Shown piece after piece: positions 44,900 through 54,256 of a stretch of DNA of 64,000 nt. This stretch comes from Planctomycetota bacterium. GTDB lineage: Bacteria > Planctomycetota > B15-G4 > SIAN01. Where the stretch lies: contig JAEUIC010000005.1 of the NCBI GenBank assembly GCA_016795285.1, positions 480,142 through 544,141 of the forward strand, in the 5' to 3' direction. The position numbers and the translations under genes were made by a program. Under the pieces are notes generated by a model. That model was not told the origin of the DNA, made no database searches, and was given only the letters and a program-made list of their open reading frames with translations. The stretch's first letter is position 1; every line of letters begins with the position of its first letter.

Positions 44900-46432
44900 A
44901 TGGCGATCGGTCCCATGCGCAACGTCCTGGCGCTGCTCGTGCCCTTCGTCGCCGCTGCCTGCGCCAGCGCCGCCGCGACGTCGGAGGCGCCGCCCGCGCC
45001 GCCGCTGCTGCTCCGTGACGTCACGATCGTCGACGTCGAGAGCGGCGCCTTGCTGCCGGACCGCGACGTGGCGATCCGTTCGGGGCGGATCGACGCGATC
45101 GCCGCGACGGGCAGCTCCGCCATCCCGCGCGACGCGGTCGTCATCGACGCGGCCGGCGCGTTCCTGATCCCGGGCCTCTGGGACTGCCACGCCCACGCGC
45201 TCAAGGCCGATCGCTTCGAGCGCACGCGCCGGCTGCTGCTCGGCAACGGCATCACCGGGTTCCGCGATCCGAACACGTCGCGCCCGTTCGACGAGATCCG
45301 CGCGCTGCGCGAGGAGATCGCGGCCGGCCGGCTGCTGGCGCCACGCTTCGTCACCAGCGGCCCGCTGATCGACGGACCGCAGCCGATCTTCGAGCAGTTC
45401 TGGTCGGTCGCGACGCCGGAGGAGGCGCGCGCCGCGGTCGTCCGCCTCGACGAAGGCGGGATGGACTTCGTCAAGGTCTACACCCGGCTGCCGCGCGACT
45501 GCTTCTTCGCCATCGCCGACGAGGCGAGGAAGCGCGGGCTGCCGCTGGCCGGCCATGTGCCCCTCGAGCTGCCGGCCGCGGAGGCGTCCGACGCCGGCAT
45601 GGAGTTCATCGAGCACTCGTTCCGCCACCGGATGGACGCGTGCACCGCCGAGGCCGAGATCCGCGGCAAGCTGCGCGAGCAGGTGGACGCCGAGGTGGAG
45701 GGCGACTTCGCGCGCCTCTACCGGCTCGAGCAGGAGACCTTCCGGCTCGGCATCGAGAGCTACGACCCGGAGGTGGCCGCGGAGCTCGGGCGGCGCTTCG
45801 CGCGCAACGGCACCTGGTTCACGCCGACGCTGGTCGAGGGGCTCTCGCGCTACCGAGAAGAGGTGCTCGCGGCGGACGATTCAGCGCTGGCGAAGCTCTT
45901 CGAGGAGCCGCGCCTCGGCACGGTGCCGCCCGCCGAGTGGCGCCGCTGGCTGCAGCAGATGGCGCAAGACCGCGGCTGGTTCTTCGGGCGCGTCGACCTC
46001 GCCGGCGACGACGAGGAGACGATCCGCCGCGACTGGAGGCAGGAGCGCGCCAACCGGATCCGGATGGTCGGCGACCTCCATCGCGGCGGCGCCCGGATCC
46101 TGGCGGGGACCGATGCCGCCGACAACTTCCCGTTCGTCTTCTTCGGTTCGAGCCTGCACGACGAGCTCGAGCTCCTCGCGCAGGCCGGCCTCACGCCGCT
46201 CGAGGTGCTGCAGTCGGCGACCCTGCTGCCCGCGGTCGCCCTCCACCTCGAGGCGGAGCTTGGCACGGTCGCGATCGGCAAGGACGCCGACCTCGTCCTG
46301 CTCGACGCCGATCCGCTCGACGACGTCCGCAACCTCGCGCGCATCCGCGCCGTGATCCGCGGCGGCCGCTGGCTCGACCGCGCCGCGCTCGACCAATTGC
46401 TCGTCGAGGCGGCCGCGGAAGCGCGGCGCTGA
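44900..46432 (+). CDS. Exported amidohydrolase (imidazolonepropionase-like)
   Basis: This 510-residue metal-dependent hydrolase has an export signal (NVLALLVPFVAAACAS, perhaps lipoprotein with an imperfect lipobox). An N-terminal beta domain (LLLRDVTIVDVESGALLPDR) and the TIM barrel follow. Metal-site motifs are IPGLWDCHAHAL, VKVYTRL with the expected Lys, AGHVPLE, IEHSF and the final LAGTDAADN. The closest named relatives are secreted imidazolonepropionase-like amidohydrolases of unknown substrate, often cyclic dipeptides or lactams. ATG at 44900 follows GAGGAGCATCCCACG. An Arg/Trp-rich insertion lies around residues 330-380. It is divergent from pilT. Confidence 0.85.
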   Translation: MAIGPMRNVLALLVPFVAAACASAAATSEAPPAPPLLLRDVTIVDVESGALLPDRDVAIRSGRIDAIAATGSSAIPRDAVVIDAAGAFLIPGLWDCHAHALKADRFERTRRLLLGNGITGFRDPNTSRPFDEIRALREEIAAGRLLAPRFVTSGPLIDGPQPIFEQFWSVATPEEARAAVVRLDEGGMDFVKVYTRLPRDCFFAIADEARKRGLPLAGHVPLELPAAEASDAGMEFIEHSFRHRMDACTAEAEIRGKLREQVDAEVEGDFARLYRLEQETFRLGIESYDPEVAAELGRRFARNGTWFTPTLVEGLSRYREEVLAADDSALAKLFEEPRLGTVPPAEWRRWLQQMAQDRGWFFGRVDLAGDDEETIRRDWRQERANRIRMVGDLHRGGARILAGTDAADNFPFVFFGSSLHDELELLAQAGLTPLEVLQSATLLPAVALHLEAELGTVAIGKDADLVLLDADPLDDVRNLARIRAVIRGGRWLDRAALDQLLVEAAAEARR

Positions 46433-46499
46433 TCGCCTCACCCCCTCGCGCCCCGCGGCGCAGCGCCGAGGCTGCAGATGCGAGGAGGAGCGCCCGAAG

Positions 46500-46519
46500 C
46501 TGTGTCCGAAAGGACACGG
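46500..46519. terminator. Hairpin with GAAA loop between convergent genes
   Basis: GTGTCC-GAAA-GGACAC at 46502-46517 is extended by T-G and C-G pairs to about 8 bp. It sits in the 135-bp gap between the amidohydrolase (ends 46432) and pckA (ends 46568 on the other strand). The GNRA loop makes it stable; there is no T-tract, so a bidirectional terminator is inferred from position. Confidence 0.5.
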
Positions 46520-46567
46520 CGATGGGCGTTCCGACGACGCAGATGCCGCCTCGCCGCAAGCCGCCCG

Positions 46568-48244
46568 TCACATGGCGGGCTTGATGCCCAGCGCCGCGAA
46601 CTTCTTGTCCTCGAAGTTCTTCCGGAACATGTCGCGCAGCTTGGCCGCGGCGGCGTCGTAGGCCGCCTTGTCCTTCCAGGTGTTCTTCGGGTTCAGCACC
46701 TCGGAGGGGACGCCCGGGCAGCTCTTCGGGATCTTCATGTTGAAGATCGGGTGCGCCTCGCACTCGACGCCGTCGAGCTTCCCCTCGAGCGCCGCGTTCA
46801 GCAGCGCACGCGTGTGGCCGATCGACATGCGCTTGCCGACGCCGTACGGGCCGCCGCTCCAGCCGGTGTTGAGCAGGATGCAGCGCGCCTTGTGCTTCTG
46901 CATCTTGGCGGCCAGCAGCTTGGCGTAGACCGGCGGCTTGTGCGCCATGAACGGCGCGCCGAAGCAGGCGCTGAAGGCCGCCTTCGGCTCGGTGATGCCG
47001 ACCTCGGTGCCGGCGAGCTTCGCGGTGAAGCCCGACACGAAGTGGTACATCGCCTGGTCGGCGTCGAGGATCGCGATGGGCGGCAGCACGCCGAAGGCGT
47101 CCGCGGTCAGCATCACGATCGTCTCGGGGTGCGGCCCCTGCGCGTTCGGCATCACGTTCGGGTTGGCCGACAGCGGATAGCTGAAGCGCGTGTTCTCGGT
47201 GATCGACTTGTCGGTGAGGTCGAGCTCCTGCGGATCGCACTCCTCCATCCGCTTGCCCTTCGCCGGCGGCACGTTCTCGATGATGGTGCCCGGCTTGCTG
47301 AGCGCGGCGGCGATGACCGGTTCCGCCTCCTTGCTCAAGTCGATCAGCTTGGCGTAGCAGCCGTCCTCGAGGTTGCAGAGGCCGTTGTCGCTCCAGATCG
47401 TCTCGTCGTCGCCGATCAGGCGGCGGTTCGGATCGGCCGACAGCGTGGTCTTGCCGGTGCCCGACAGGCCGAACAGGATCGCCGCGTCGCCCTTCATGCC
47501 GACGTTGGCCGAGCAGTGCATCGACAGGCGTCCCTGCTTCGGCAGCAGGTAGTTGCCGACCGTGAAGATGGTCTTCTTCACGACGCCGCAGTAGTCGGCG
47601 CGGCCGGCCACCAGGCAGATCCGGTTCTTGACGTCGATGATGATCGCCGCCTCGGCGCGGCTGCCATCGCGCGCAGGCTCGCAGACGAACGACGGCGCGT
47701 TCAGCATCGTCCAGCGGCGCGCGGCGACGTCCGTCACCCCGACGAGGTCCTTCGGGAACATGTTGTGGGCGAACATCGCGTGGGCCGCGTACTCGCCGAC
47801 GAAGCGGTAGGGCAGCGCGAAGCTCGCGTCGGCGCCGACGAAGACGTCCTTCACGTAGAGGGTCGCCTGCTTGGCGTTCAGGTGCTCGACGACGCGCTTC
47901 AGCAGCCCCTGGTACTTGGCGGGGTCGTAGGGCTGGACGTCATCCTTCCACCAGATCTCGTCGGCGACCTCCGGCCACTTGACCGCGAAGGTGTCCTTGA
48001 CGCGCCGCCCGGTGCAGTCGGGATCGGTGTAGTAGACCAGCGGCCCCTTCTTGCCGAGCTTGGTCGGGTAGGCCTTCTGCGCGTCGCTCGGACCGTCCTT
48101 CTTCACGCGGCCGCGGTCGTGCGCGATCGCCTCGTCGAAGAGCTGCTCCTTGCTGAGGCCGTACTTGTAGGTGACCGAGCTCAGGCCGAGCAGCTGCGCG
48201 AGTTCCGCCTTGAAGTCGGGGGTGGTCGGGGTGGTCGGCGTCAT
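46568..48244 (-). CDS. pckA: Phosphoenolpyruvate carboxykinase (ATP)
   Basis: This 558-residue enzyme converts oxaloacetate and ATP to phosphoenolpyruvate and CO2 for gluconeogenesis. The ATP-type signature is clear: LSMHCSANVGMKGD, the P-loop ILFGLSGTGKTTLSADP, the metal site RRLIGDDETIWSDNGLCN and YAKLIDLSKEAEPVI, and a C-terminal LLNTGWSGGPYGVGKRMSIG. ATG at 48244 is preceded by CCAGGACC. In-frame sequence continues upstream without family similarity, so it is excluded. The gene stands alone on the minus strand, with 189 bp to the upstream gene. Confidence 0.96.
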   Translation of the reverse strand: MTPTTPTTPDFKAELAQLLGLSSVTYKYGLSKEQLFDEAIAHDRGRVKKDGPSDAQKAYPTKLGKKGPLVYYTDPDCTGRRVKDTFAVKWPEVADEIWWKDDVQPYDPAKYQGLLKRVVEHLNAKQATLYVKDVFVGADASFALPYRFVGEYAAHAMFAHNMFPKDLVGVTDVAARRWTMLNAPSFVCEPARDGSRAEAAIIIDVKNRICLVAGRADYCGVVKKTIFTVGNYLLPKQGRLSMHCSANVGMKGDAAILFGLSGTGKTTLSADPNRRLIGDDETIWSDNGLCNLEDGCYAKLIDLSKEAEPVIAAALSKPGTIIENVPPAKGKRMEECDPQELDLTDKSITENTRFSYPLSANPNVMPNAQGPHPETIVMLTADAFGVLPPIAILDADQAMYHFVSGFTAKLAGTEVGITEPKAAFSACFGAPFMAHKPPVYAKLLAAKMQKHKARCILLNTGWSGGPYGVGKRMSIGHTRALLNAALEGKLDGVECEAHPIFNMKIPKSCPGVPSEVLNPKNTWKDKAAYDAAAAKLRDMFRKNFEDKKFAALGIKPAM

Positions 48245-48433
48245 GGTCCTGGATCGTGGTGGAGGCCTCCGCCCGCACGGCACAGCCGTTCGACGGGGCG
48301 GAGGAAGCGCGGGAGGATAGCGCGCGGAGGGCGTGGCGCCGACGCCCCGGGCTGCGGCGCGCGGGAGCGCTCCCCCGCCGCCGCGCGCCACCTTCCGCCG
48401 CTCCCGGGGCGGCCCGGCGCCCGCCCCCCGCGC

Positions 48434-50458
48434 TCAGCGGACGCGCAGCGTCGGCACCAGCTCGATCTGCTCACGGTCGTGGCTGATCGCTTGCCGGACG
48501 AACGGCTCGAGCGGCTCGCCCGGCGGCTTGCGGAAGGTGATCCGCTCCAGCCGCACGGTCACGCGATGGTCGTTGAGCAGCGTCGTCTCCGCCTTCAGCG
48601 CGATCGCCATCGAGCGCAGCCAGTGGCTCGACTCGAGGCCGTAGATGGGGCGATTCCCCTCCGTGACCTCGTCGTAGTCGAGGAAGACCATCGGCCGCGT
48701 CCAGACGAACTCCTCGCCCTCCTTGCCATGCGGCCGCAGCACGACCGGGATCGAGCGGAAGGTGTGGTCGAGCAGCGCCGCGAACGCGTCGGGGATCCCG
48801 GCGTCACGCATGAAGTTGCCCGGCAGCGACTCGCCGACGTCGAAGACCGCCGCGTCCGCGAGCGAACGGGCCACCGTCAGCGCCCGCGCCTTCTTCGGCT
48901 GCCCCTCCGGAGCGACGCACGTCTCGCTCCACTCCATCGACTCGACCGTCCAGCCGTTCTTCAGCTTGGAGAGCTGGCTGCGCCAGACCGCTTCGGTGCC
49001 GAACGGCCCGCTCGCGATGCGGAACGCGAGGTCGCCGCCGACCTCGACCTCCCCCACCTCGACCTTGCCGGCGCCGAAGTCGGAGGTTCCGTCGGTCTGC
49101 CCCCACGACCAGGTCTGCTCGAACTCCCACGAGTCGCGCAGCTTGGCCGTCTCCTCCACCACCACCGTCTCGCGCGGCGCCAGCTCGATCGGCAGCTCGA
49201 GGGTGTAGCTCTTCTCGAGGTCGTTGGCGCGATCGCGCGCGGTGACGGTCAGCTGCGGCCGCGCGGCCAGCAGCGCGCCGTTCAGGTTGACGTTCAGCTC
49301 GCCGAACTCGGGCACCCGCGCGTTGGCCACCACCGAGCTGCTCGAGCCGCCGTCGCCGCCGTCGCGGTAGCTCGCGAGGCGCAGCGTGCACTCGTTGCCG
49401 GGGATCTGCTCGACGCGGAAGCCGATGATGTAGTCGGTCCGGTCGTAGGCGCGCCCGTCGGCGCGCATCGCTGGCCCTTGCATCGGGCTCGGCGCGTGGC
49501 GGAGCGTCACCTTCGGCTGCAGCAGCGCGAAGCCGTCGACCACCTCGTAGCGGGTCGCGATCGGGATCGTGTGGCGGCCGATCACGAAGGCGAGAGTGCC
49601 CGCGATCGTCTCGACGCCGCCCGGGAAGCGGCCGACGATCCGCGTGTCGTCGCGCGTGATCAGCTCGAGGACGCGGTCGCCGAGCTTGACCGCCTCGACC
49701 TTGGCGAGACCGCTGCCGCGGAACTCGAAGGTGGCGCCGAGCGCCGCGCGCTCGCGCGGCCGGAACTCCGTCACGTCGAAGCCGTGCAGCCGCTCGAAGT
49801 CGACGTTGCGCGGGACGCGCCGCTCGTCGCCGCCGAGCGCCGCGACCGGGACGGCAGCAGCCGCCGGCCGATCGCCAGCCCCGCCGGTCAGCTTCGCCCC
49901 GCGACCGATCTCGGCGCGCGAGCCGACGCGGCGCGGCGGAGCAGCGCGGCGCACCACTTCGAGCGCGGCGCCCTTGACCGGCGCGAACGCACCGCCCGCG
50001 CCGGCGAGCGTCGCCTTGCGCCGGAACTCGAGCTCGACCGGCCCTGCGGCGGCGTCGGCCGGCGTCCGCACCCGCAGCGAGGCGACCGTCCCGCCGGTGG
50101 CGACGGCGCTCTCGATCACGAAGCCCGGCTGCGGCTTCCCGGCGCGCACGATGCGGAACTGCTCGATCGAGTCGAGCGCGCTGCCGACGATGCTGAGCGA
50201 CGACTCGCTGCCGGCTCGCAGCGCGACGCGCGCCGGCGCGACCGACGTGATCGAGAAGAGGGCGCCGAGCGTCGGTGGCTGCGGCAGCTCCGGCCGCCCC
50301 TTCGGCAGCTCCGGCTGCGGCCGTTCCGGCAGCTCCGGCTTGCGTTCGGGCTTCGGGCCGGGGTTCGGCTTCGGCTGCGGCGGCTGCGGCACCTGGCCCG
50401 CGGCCAGCGGCAGCGCCGCAGCGAACCACAGCGCGAACAGGGCGAGGCGACGATTCAT
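48434..50458 (-). CDS. Secreted protein with Pro-rich repeat and IPT-like domains
   Basis: This 674-residue protein has a signal peptide (LALFALWFAAALPLAAG), a Pro/Lys/Glu/Arg repeat at about residues 22-60 (QPELPKGRPELPQPPT), then beta-rich modules. The segment ITSVAPARVALRAGSESSLS and FEFRGSGLAKVEAVKLGDRV read like IPT/TIG-type immunoglobulin folds that describe ligand-binding or structural ectodomains. The C-terminal ~300 residues are beta-rich with no domain I recognise. ATG at 50458 follows GGAGGAAGTCCG. It is followed upstream on the same strand by a lipoprotein gene, 34 bp away. The function is unknown. Confidence 0.75.
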   Translation of the reverse strand: MNRRLALFALWFAAALPLAAGQVPQPPQPKPNPGPKPERKPELPERPQPELPKGRPELPQPPTLGALFSITSVAPARVALRAGSESSLSIVGSALDSIEQFRIVRAGKPQPGFVIESAVATGGTVASLRVRTPADAAAGPVELEFRRKATLAGAGGAFAPVKGAALEVVRRAAPPRRVGSRAEIGRGAKLTGGAGDRPAAAAVPVAALGGDERRVPRNVDFERLHGFDVTEFRPRERAALGATFEFRGSGLAKVEAVKLGDRVLELITRDDTRIVGRFPGGVETIAGTLAFVIGRHTIPIATRYEVVDGFALLQPKVTLRHAPSPMQGPAMRADGRAYDRTDYIIGFRVEQIPGNECTLRLASYRDGGDGGSSSSVVANARVPEFGELNVNLNGALLAARPQLTVTARDRANDLEKSYTLELPIELAPRETVVVEETAKLRDSWEFEQTWSWGQTDGTSDFGAGKVEVGEVEVGGDLAFRIASGPFGTEAVWRSQLSKLKNGWTVESMEWSETCVAPEGQPKKARALTVARSLADAAVFDVGESLPGNFMRDAGIPDAFAALLDHTFRSIPVVLRPHGKEGEEFVWTRPMVFLDYDEVTEGNRPIYGLESSHWLRSMAIALKAETTLLNDHRVTVRLERITFRKPPGEPLEPFVRQAISHDREQIELVPTLRVR

Positions 50459-50492
50459 CGGACTTCCTCCTTCGTTGCGAACGCGAAGCGAT

Positions 50493-51458
50493 TCACTGCC
50501 AGAGCGAGCGGCGACCCTCGGCGTCGTGCAGCACCAACGTCCCGTCGACGATGCGCCAGCTCCAGGCCGCCACCCCGCCCGCGTCGCCGCAGAGGAGCAG
50601 CGCGCCGTCGCCGCCGAACCAGCGCCCGGTCTCGACGTCGCCGTCGCTGTCGAAGCTGTTGCTGGCGTCGCCGCCGGCGGCCTGGCTGCTGCGCGCGTAG
50701 CGGCCGTCGGCGGCCAGCTCGAGCCGCTCCTCGGTCGCCATGCTGAAGCCGCCGCTCACGTAGGACTCGCCGCGCGTCCAGGTCGACGCCAGCGCCTGAT
50801 CGCGCTGCGGCGCCGCGAAGCGCAACGTCGCGAAGAAACGCGCCATCTCCGCCGCGTCCTGCTCGACGCGCGCACGGTGGCCCACCACGATCAACCCGAT
50901 CGCGAGCCCCTCGTGCAGGGTCGCGTAGAGGTCAGCGCGGCCGGGGATGCCGCTCTCCGCCGTCTCGTAGCGCAGCACGATCGCCGCGCGATCGGCGAGC
51001 GGCAGCGCCTCCGGCTCGCCGATCTCCCGAGCGCTGGCCGCGAGCGTCGCCATCTCGGCCCGCGCCGCCGCGAGGAACGCCGACGAATCGACCGCGTCGA
51101 TGCCCGGCGCCGGCAGGAAGACGAAGTGGGCGGCCACCAACGTCTCGCCGTTCGCGGCGCGCGCATCGGCCGGCACGAACGCGCACGAGCCGCCGATCGG
51201 CTCGACCTCGAAGCCGGCCGGCAGGTCGAAGCACGCGCCGACCGGGTGGCGCCAGGTGCGACCGTCGGCGCGCGTGGTGTCGCTCGCGGCGGCGTCGCGC
51301 GCGGCGGGTTCGCCGCCGTCGGCATCGCTGGCGTATGCGGCGAACGAATCGGCGCCCTCTCCCGGAGCCCACTCCTCGGCGCAACCGCCGACGGCGCAGA
51401 GCAGCGCAGCAGTGGCAAGGCGCGCAGCGGAGGGGAAGCGAACCAGTTCGGCGGCCAT
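50493..51458 (-). CDS. Lipoprotein of unknown function
   Basis: This 321-residue protein has a lipoprotein signal (RLATAALLCAVGGC, a good VGGC lipobox). A mature domain begins with acidic residues and contains HPVGACFDLPAGFEVEPIGG, reminiscent of secreted proteins that predict error or stress terms in planctomycetes and myxobacteria. The C-terminus (RYARSSQAAGGDASNS, then GRWFGGDGALLLCG) resembles the small lipocalin-like domain used for substrate-dependent readouts. ATG at 51458 is chosen because TTGGAGCCGTCG lies before it. It probably forms an operon with the downstream secreted Pro-rich protein. Confidence 0.7.
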   Translation of the reverse strand: MAAELVRFPSAARLATAALLCAVGGCAEEWAPGEGADSFAAYASDADGGEPAARDAAASDTTRADGRTWRHPVGACFDLPAGFEVEPIGGSCAFVPADARAANGETLVAAHFVFLPAPGIDAVDSSAFLAAARAEMATLAASAREIGEPEALPLADRAAIVLRYETAESGIPGRADLYATLHEGLAIGLIVVGHRARVEQDAAEMARFFATLRFAAPQRDQALASTWTRGESYVSGGFSMATEERLELAADGRYARSSQAAGGDASNSFDSDGDVETGRWFGGDGALLLCGDAGGVAAWSWRIVDGTLVLHDAEGRRSLWQ

Positions 51459-51627
51459 CGACGGCTCCAACGGGCGCACCAGTGCACCCATCTCGAACCG
51501 CCGGAACGGCGCGCCGCGCGGCTCACGCCATGTCACGCGCCGTGGGATGAGCCGCTTCGACCGCCATTCCGGCGCTCCCTGTCGAACCGCGGCACTCGAC
51601 GCCGCCCCACCCGCTATGGACCTCGCC

Positions 51628-52674
51628 ATGTCGCACCCCCTCGCTCGCCTCGCGCGCCGCTCGATCCCGTTCGCGACCGGTCGCAGCGCTCTCGCCGCGC
51701 TGCTGCTGGCGACGGCCGCTTCGCACGCGATCGCGCAAGAGCGCTCGAAGCCGGGCCCGCTCCCGCCGCCCTCCGGCGCGTCCGGCCAAGCGCAGCCGAC
51801 GGCGGTGAAGGGCGGCCTCGCCGCCACGAGCCTCCTGCTCGAGGTCGGCGGCGTGCCGATGGCGGTGCGCCGCTGCGAGTCGATCGGTCAGCGCCTCGCG
51901 TTCACGACGTCCCGCACGGGCGCCAGCAGGGAGAGGGCGGTGGCCGCAGCCGAGTGCGAGCCGCTCGAGCTGCAGCTGCCCTTCGCGCTCGATGCGGCGC
52001 TCTCGAAGTGGATCGCGGAGGCGCTCGCCGGTGCGCCGCGCCGCCAGGACGTGGCGCTGCTCGAGCTCGATCGGTTCGGCGCAACGGAGGGCGGCTACGC
52101 CAGCCGGCTGCGCGAGGTCGGCGTCGACGCGCTGCTGATCCCGAAGCTCGACGCGAGCAGCAAGGAGGCGTTCGAGTGGGGAGTGCGGCTCGGCGGGGCG
52201 ACGTCGCTGCGCTTCGAGCCGCTCGGCGGCAAGGCGCCCGCCGCGCTCGGGAACAAGCAGAAGGCGCAGCTCGTCGCGAACTTCCGCGTGCGGATCGACA
52301 ACGTCTCGTGCGAGTACGTCACCACGATCGGGCCGATCGAGGCGAGCTGCCCGCTGCCCCCCACCGGCGAGAAGGACGGCGGCAGCCGTGCGACCGGCGC
52401 CGTGTCGATCGCGCCGATCGAGGTGCGCTTCGCCGACCGCGATGCCGCCGACTGGATCCGCTGGTTCGATGACGCCGCCGCCAAGGGCAGCGGTGCGGCG
52501 CGCGCGGTGACGATCGAGCTGCTCGACGCAACGATGAAAGAGGTGACCGCGACGCTCACGCTCTCCGGCGCACTGCCGAACCTGCTGCGCCGCGACTTCG
52601 GCGAGGGCGGCCGGCCGGGCTTCACCGCGGAGTTGACGGCGAGTGCGCTGGCGATCACCTTCCCGAAGGGGTGA
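51628..52674 (+). CDS. Secreted protein resembling two phage tail-tube domains
   Basis: This 348-residue protein has a signal peptide (ALAALLLATAASHAIA, cleavage before QERSKP). Two related segments follow. The first has LLLEVGGVPMAVRRCESIG, LELQLPFALDAALSKWIAEA, then RRQDVALLELDRFG and LLIPKLDASSKEAFEWGVRL. The second has FRVRIDNVSCEYVTTIGPIE, APIEVRFADRDAADWIRWFD, then ARAVTIELLDATMKEVTATL. Order and pattern match the T4 gp19-like tail-tube fold (gp19 family), including the W-x-helix, the rr-d-v-ll strand and the D-A-S turn. No phage genes flank it. Similar exported gp19-like proteins occur in planctomycetes with unknown roles. ATG at 51628 is preferred over 51616. The assignment rests on visual similarity and needs a profile or structure comparison. 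Confidence 0.55.
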   Translation: MSHPLARLARRSIPFATGRSALAALLLATAASHAIAQERSKPGPLPPPSGASGQAQPTAVKGGLAATSLLLEVGGVPMAVRRCESIGQRLAFTTSRTGASRERAVAAAECEPLELQLPFALDAALSKWIAEALAGAPRRQDVALLELDRFGATEGGYASRLREVGVDALLIPKLDASSKEAFEWGVRLGGATSLRFEPLGGKAPAALGNKQKAQLVANFRVRIDNVSCEYVTTIGPIEASCPLPPTGEKDGGSRATGAVSIAPIEVRFADRDAADWIRWFDDAAAKGSGAARAVTIELLDATMKEVTATLTLSGALPNLLRRDFGEGGRPGFTAELTASALAITFPKG

Positions 52675-52812
52675 TGCTGCGGTCGCGAGGGCGCGATCCA
52701 CGCGGCGCGCGGATGCAGGCCGGCCGACGCCGCTCGCGTTTGTGCAGGGGAGGCGGTGGCGGTAATGAAACGCCGCCGCGAACCCGGGCTGCCGCCCCCT
52801 TCGGAGCGTCCC

Positions 52813-54150
52813 ATGCGTCCCCTCGCCCTGTCGCGCCGCGCCCTCGTCCCCGTGCTGCCGCTCCTCTTCTCGGCGTGCAACGACGGCAACTCGCAAGCGG
52901 CGCGCGTGCTCGGCCCGCAGAGCGAGTTCGGAGGACTCGCCGCCGATCCGGAGCGCCACTGGTTCATCGCCGGCGACGCGGCGAGCGGCCGCCTCGTGGT
53001 GGTCGACGGCAGCGACGGCGCGCTGCAGTTCGACCTGCCGGGCAACGGGATCGGCATCAGCGGCCTGCGCTACGACCCGTGCACCCGCTCGCTCTACGCC
53101 GCGCTCGCCCGCCGCGGGCGGCTCCAAGTCTACGACCCGGCGACGCTGGTGCTGCGCAACACGCTGCTGGTGCCCGAGGCGCCCTTCGCGCTGGCGAACG
53201 CGCCGGCGGGCGCGCTGCTGATGGTCACCACGCGCGGGCTGCTCCACTTCGATCCCGCCACGCAGGCACGCACCACGCTGCTGCCCGCCATCGCGCCGGA
53301 CGCGCTGCTCGCGACCAGCCGCGATGCGACCATCGGCTTCGCGGCGGAGACCTTCGGCACCACCACCGTGGTGCACCGCTTCGACCTGACGCAGCTCGGC
53401 GCGCCGCCGATCGACAATTCCGGCGACCCGCTCGACGGCGAACTGGTCGCACTCGCGCTCGACGAGGTGGCCGGCCGCCTCTTCGTGGGCACTGCCAGCG
53501 CGCCCGGGATCCACGTCCTCGACGCGACGACGCTCGCGTTGCAGGAGACGATCGACGTCGGCGACGGGCTCACCGGCATGGCGCTCAGCACGACGGGGCT
53601 GCGCCTCTTCTGGACCACCGATGCGCCGCTGGTCGAGAGCGTCATCGTCGAGCCGCGCTTCGAGGGGCCGTCCGTCGCGCTGCTCGAGGCGCCGCGCCCG
53701 CGCGGGCTCGTCCTCGCCGACGACAACCAGGAGCTCGCCGTCTGGAGCGCCGCCGGGACGCTCGCGACCTACCCGATCCGCGACTTCTGGATGCAGGCGC
53801 CCGCCGCGTTCCGGCAGGGCGCGACCGGCACGATGACGCTGAAGGGCGAGCCCAACGCCGCGTGGTTCCTCTTCTTGAGCGGCGAAGCGGCGCCCCTCGT
53901 CCTCGATCGCAAGAACCCGGGCCCCGATCCGCGCCTCCTCGAGCTGTCGCTCTCGGCCGGCTTCCAGCTGGCGGCGAGCGGCACCTTCGACGCGAACGGC
54001 GACGCCACGCTGAGCGACGAGATCCCGACCGGCCTGCCCGACCCGGTCGAGCTGGTCTTCCAGGCGGTGCAGACGCAGTCGCTGGTGAACCGCCGCTACA
54101 CGCTCTCCAACGCGCAGGTGGTCCGAATCCTCGGACCGGAGTGCCAGTAG
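52813..54150 (+). CDS. Beta-propeller lipoprotein
   Basis: This 445-residue protein has a lipobox (VPVLPLLFSAC). About six repeats of a YVTN/NHL-like propeller blade follow, for example GLAADPERHWFIAGDAASGR, SGLRYDPCTRSLYAALARRG and ALALDEVAGRLFVGTA. A C-terminal beta-sandwich segment (LSAGFQLAASGTFDANGD, then NRRYTLSNAQVVRIL) is shared with other planctomycete exported proteins, where it appears as a terminal module. Such propellers bind ligands or proteins at the cell surface. ATG at 52813 follows CGGAGCGTCCC. Confidence 0.78.
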   Translation: MRPLALSRRALVPVLPLLFSACNDGNSQAARVLGPQSEFGGLAADPERHWFIAGDAASGRLVVVDGSDGALQFDLPGNGIGISGLRYDPCTRSLYAALARRGRLQVYDPATLVLRNTLLVPEAPFALANAPAGALLMVTTRGLLHFDPATQARTTLLPAIAPDALLATSRDATIGFAAETFGTTTVVHRFDLTQLGAPPIDNSGDPLDGELVALALDEVAGRLFVGTASAPGIHVLDATTLALQETIDVGDGLTGMALSTTGLRLFWTTDAPLVESVIVEPRFEGPSVALLEAPRPRGLVLADDNQELAVWSAAGTLATYPIRDFWMQAPAAFRQGATGTMTLKGEPNAAWFLFLSGEAAPLVLDRKNPGPDPRLLELSLSAGFQLAASGTFDANGDATLSDEIPTGLPDPVELVFQAVQTQSLVNRRYTLSNAQVVRILGPECQ

Positions 54151-54183
54151 CGGGAGCGGCGGCGCGCGCAGCCGGACGACGAA

Positions 54184-54218
54184 GGCCGGCGGCGCCCCGT
54201 GAGGGGACACCGCCGGCC
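54184..54218. terminator. Two-step hairpin with GTGA loop between convergent genes
   Basis: GGCCGGCGG at 54184-54192 pairs with CCGCCGGCC at 54210-54218, and inside it CCCC-GTGA-GGGG forms a second stem capped by a GNRA-type loop. It lies between the propeller lipoprotein (ends 54150) and the extracellular nuclease (ends 54257, opposite strand). No T-tract follows. A bidirectional terminator is inferred. Confidence 0.5.
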
Positions 54219-54256
54219 CCGAAGGGTCGTGGACCAGCGCGGCCGCGGCCGCGAAC

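Noticed and set aside
51628..52674. Prophage remnant
   Set aside because: No other phage-like gene, integrase or tRNA site is nearby, and the protein has a signal peptide, so a domesticated exported use is more likely.
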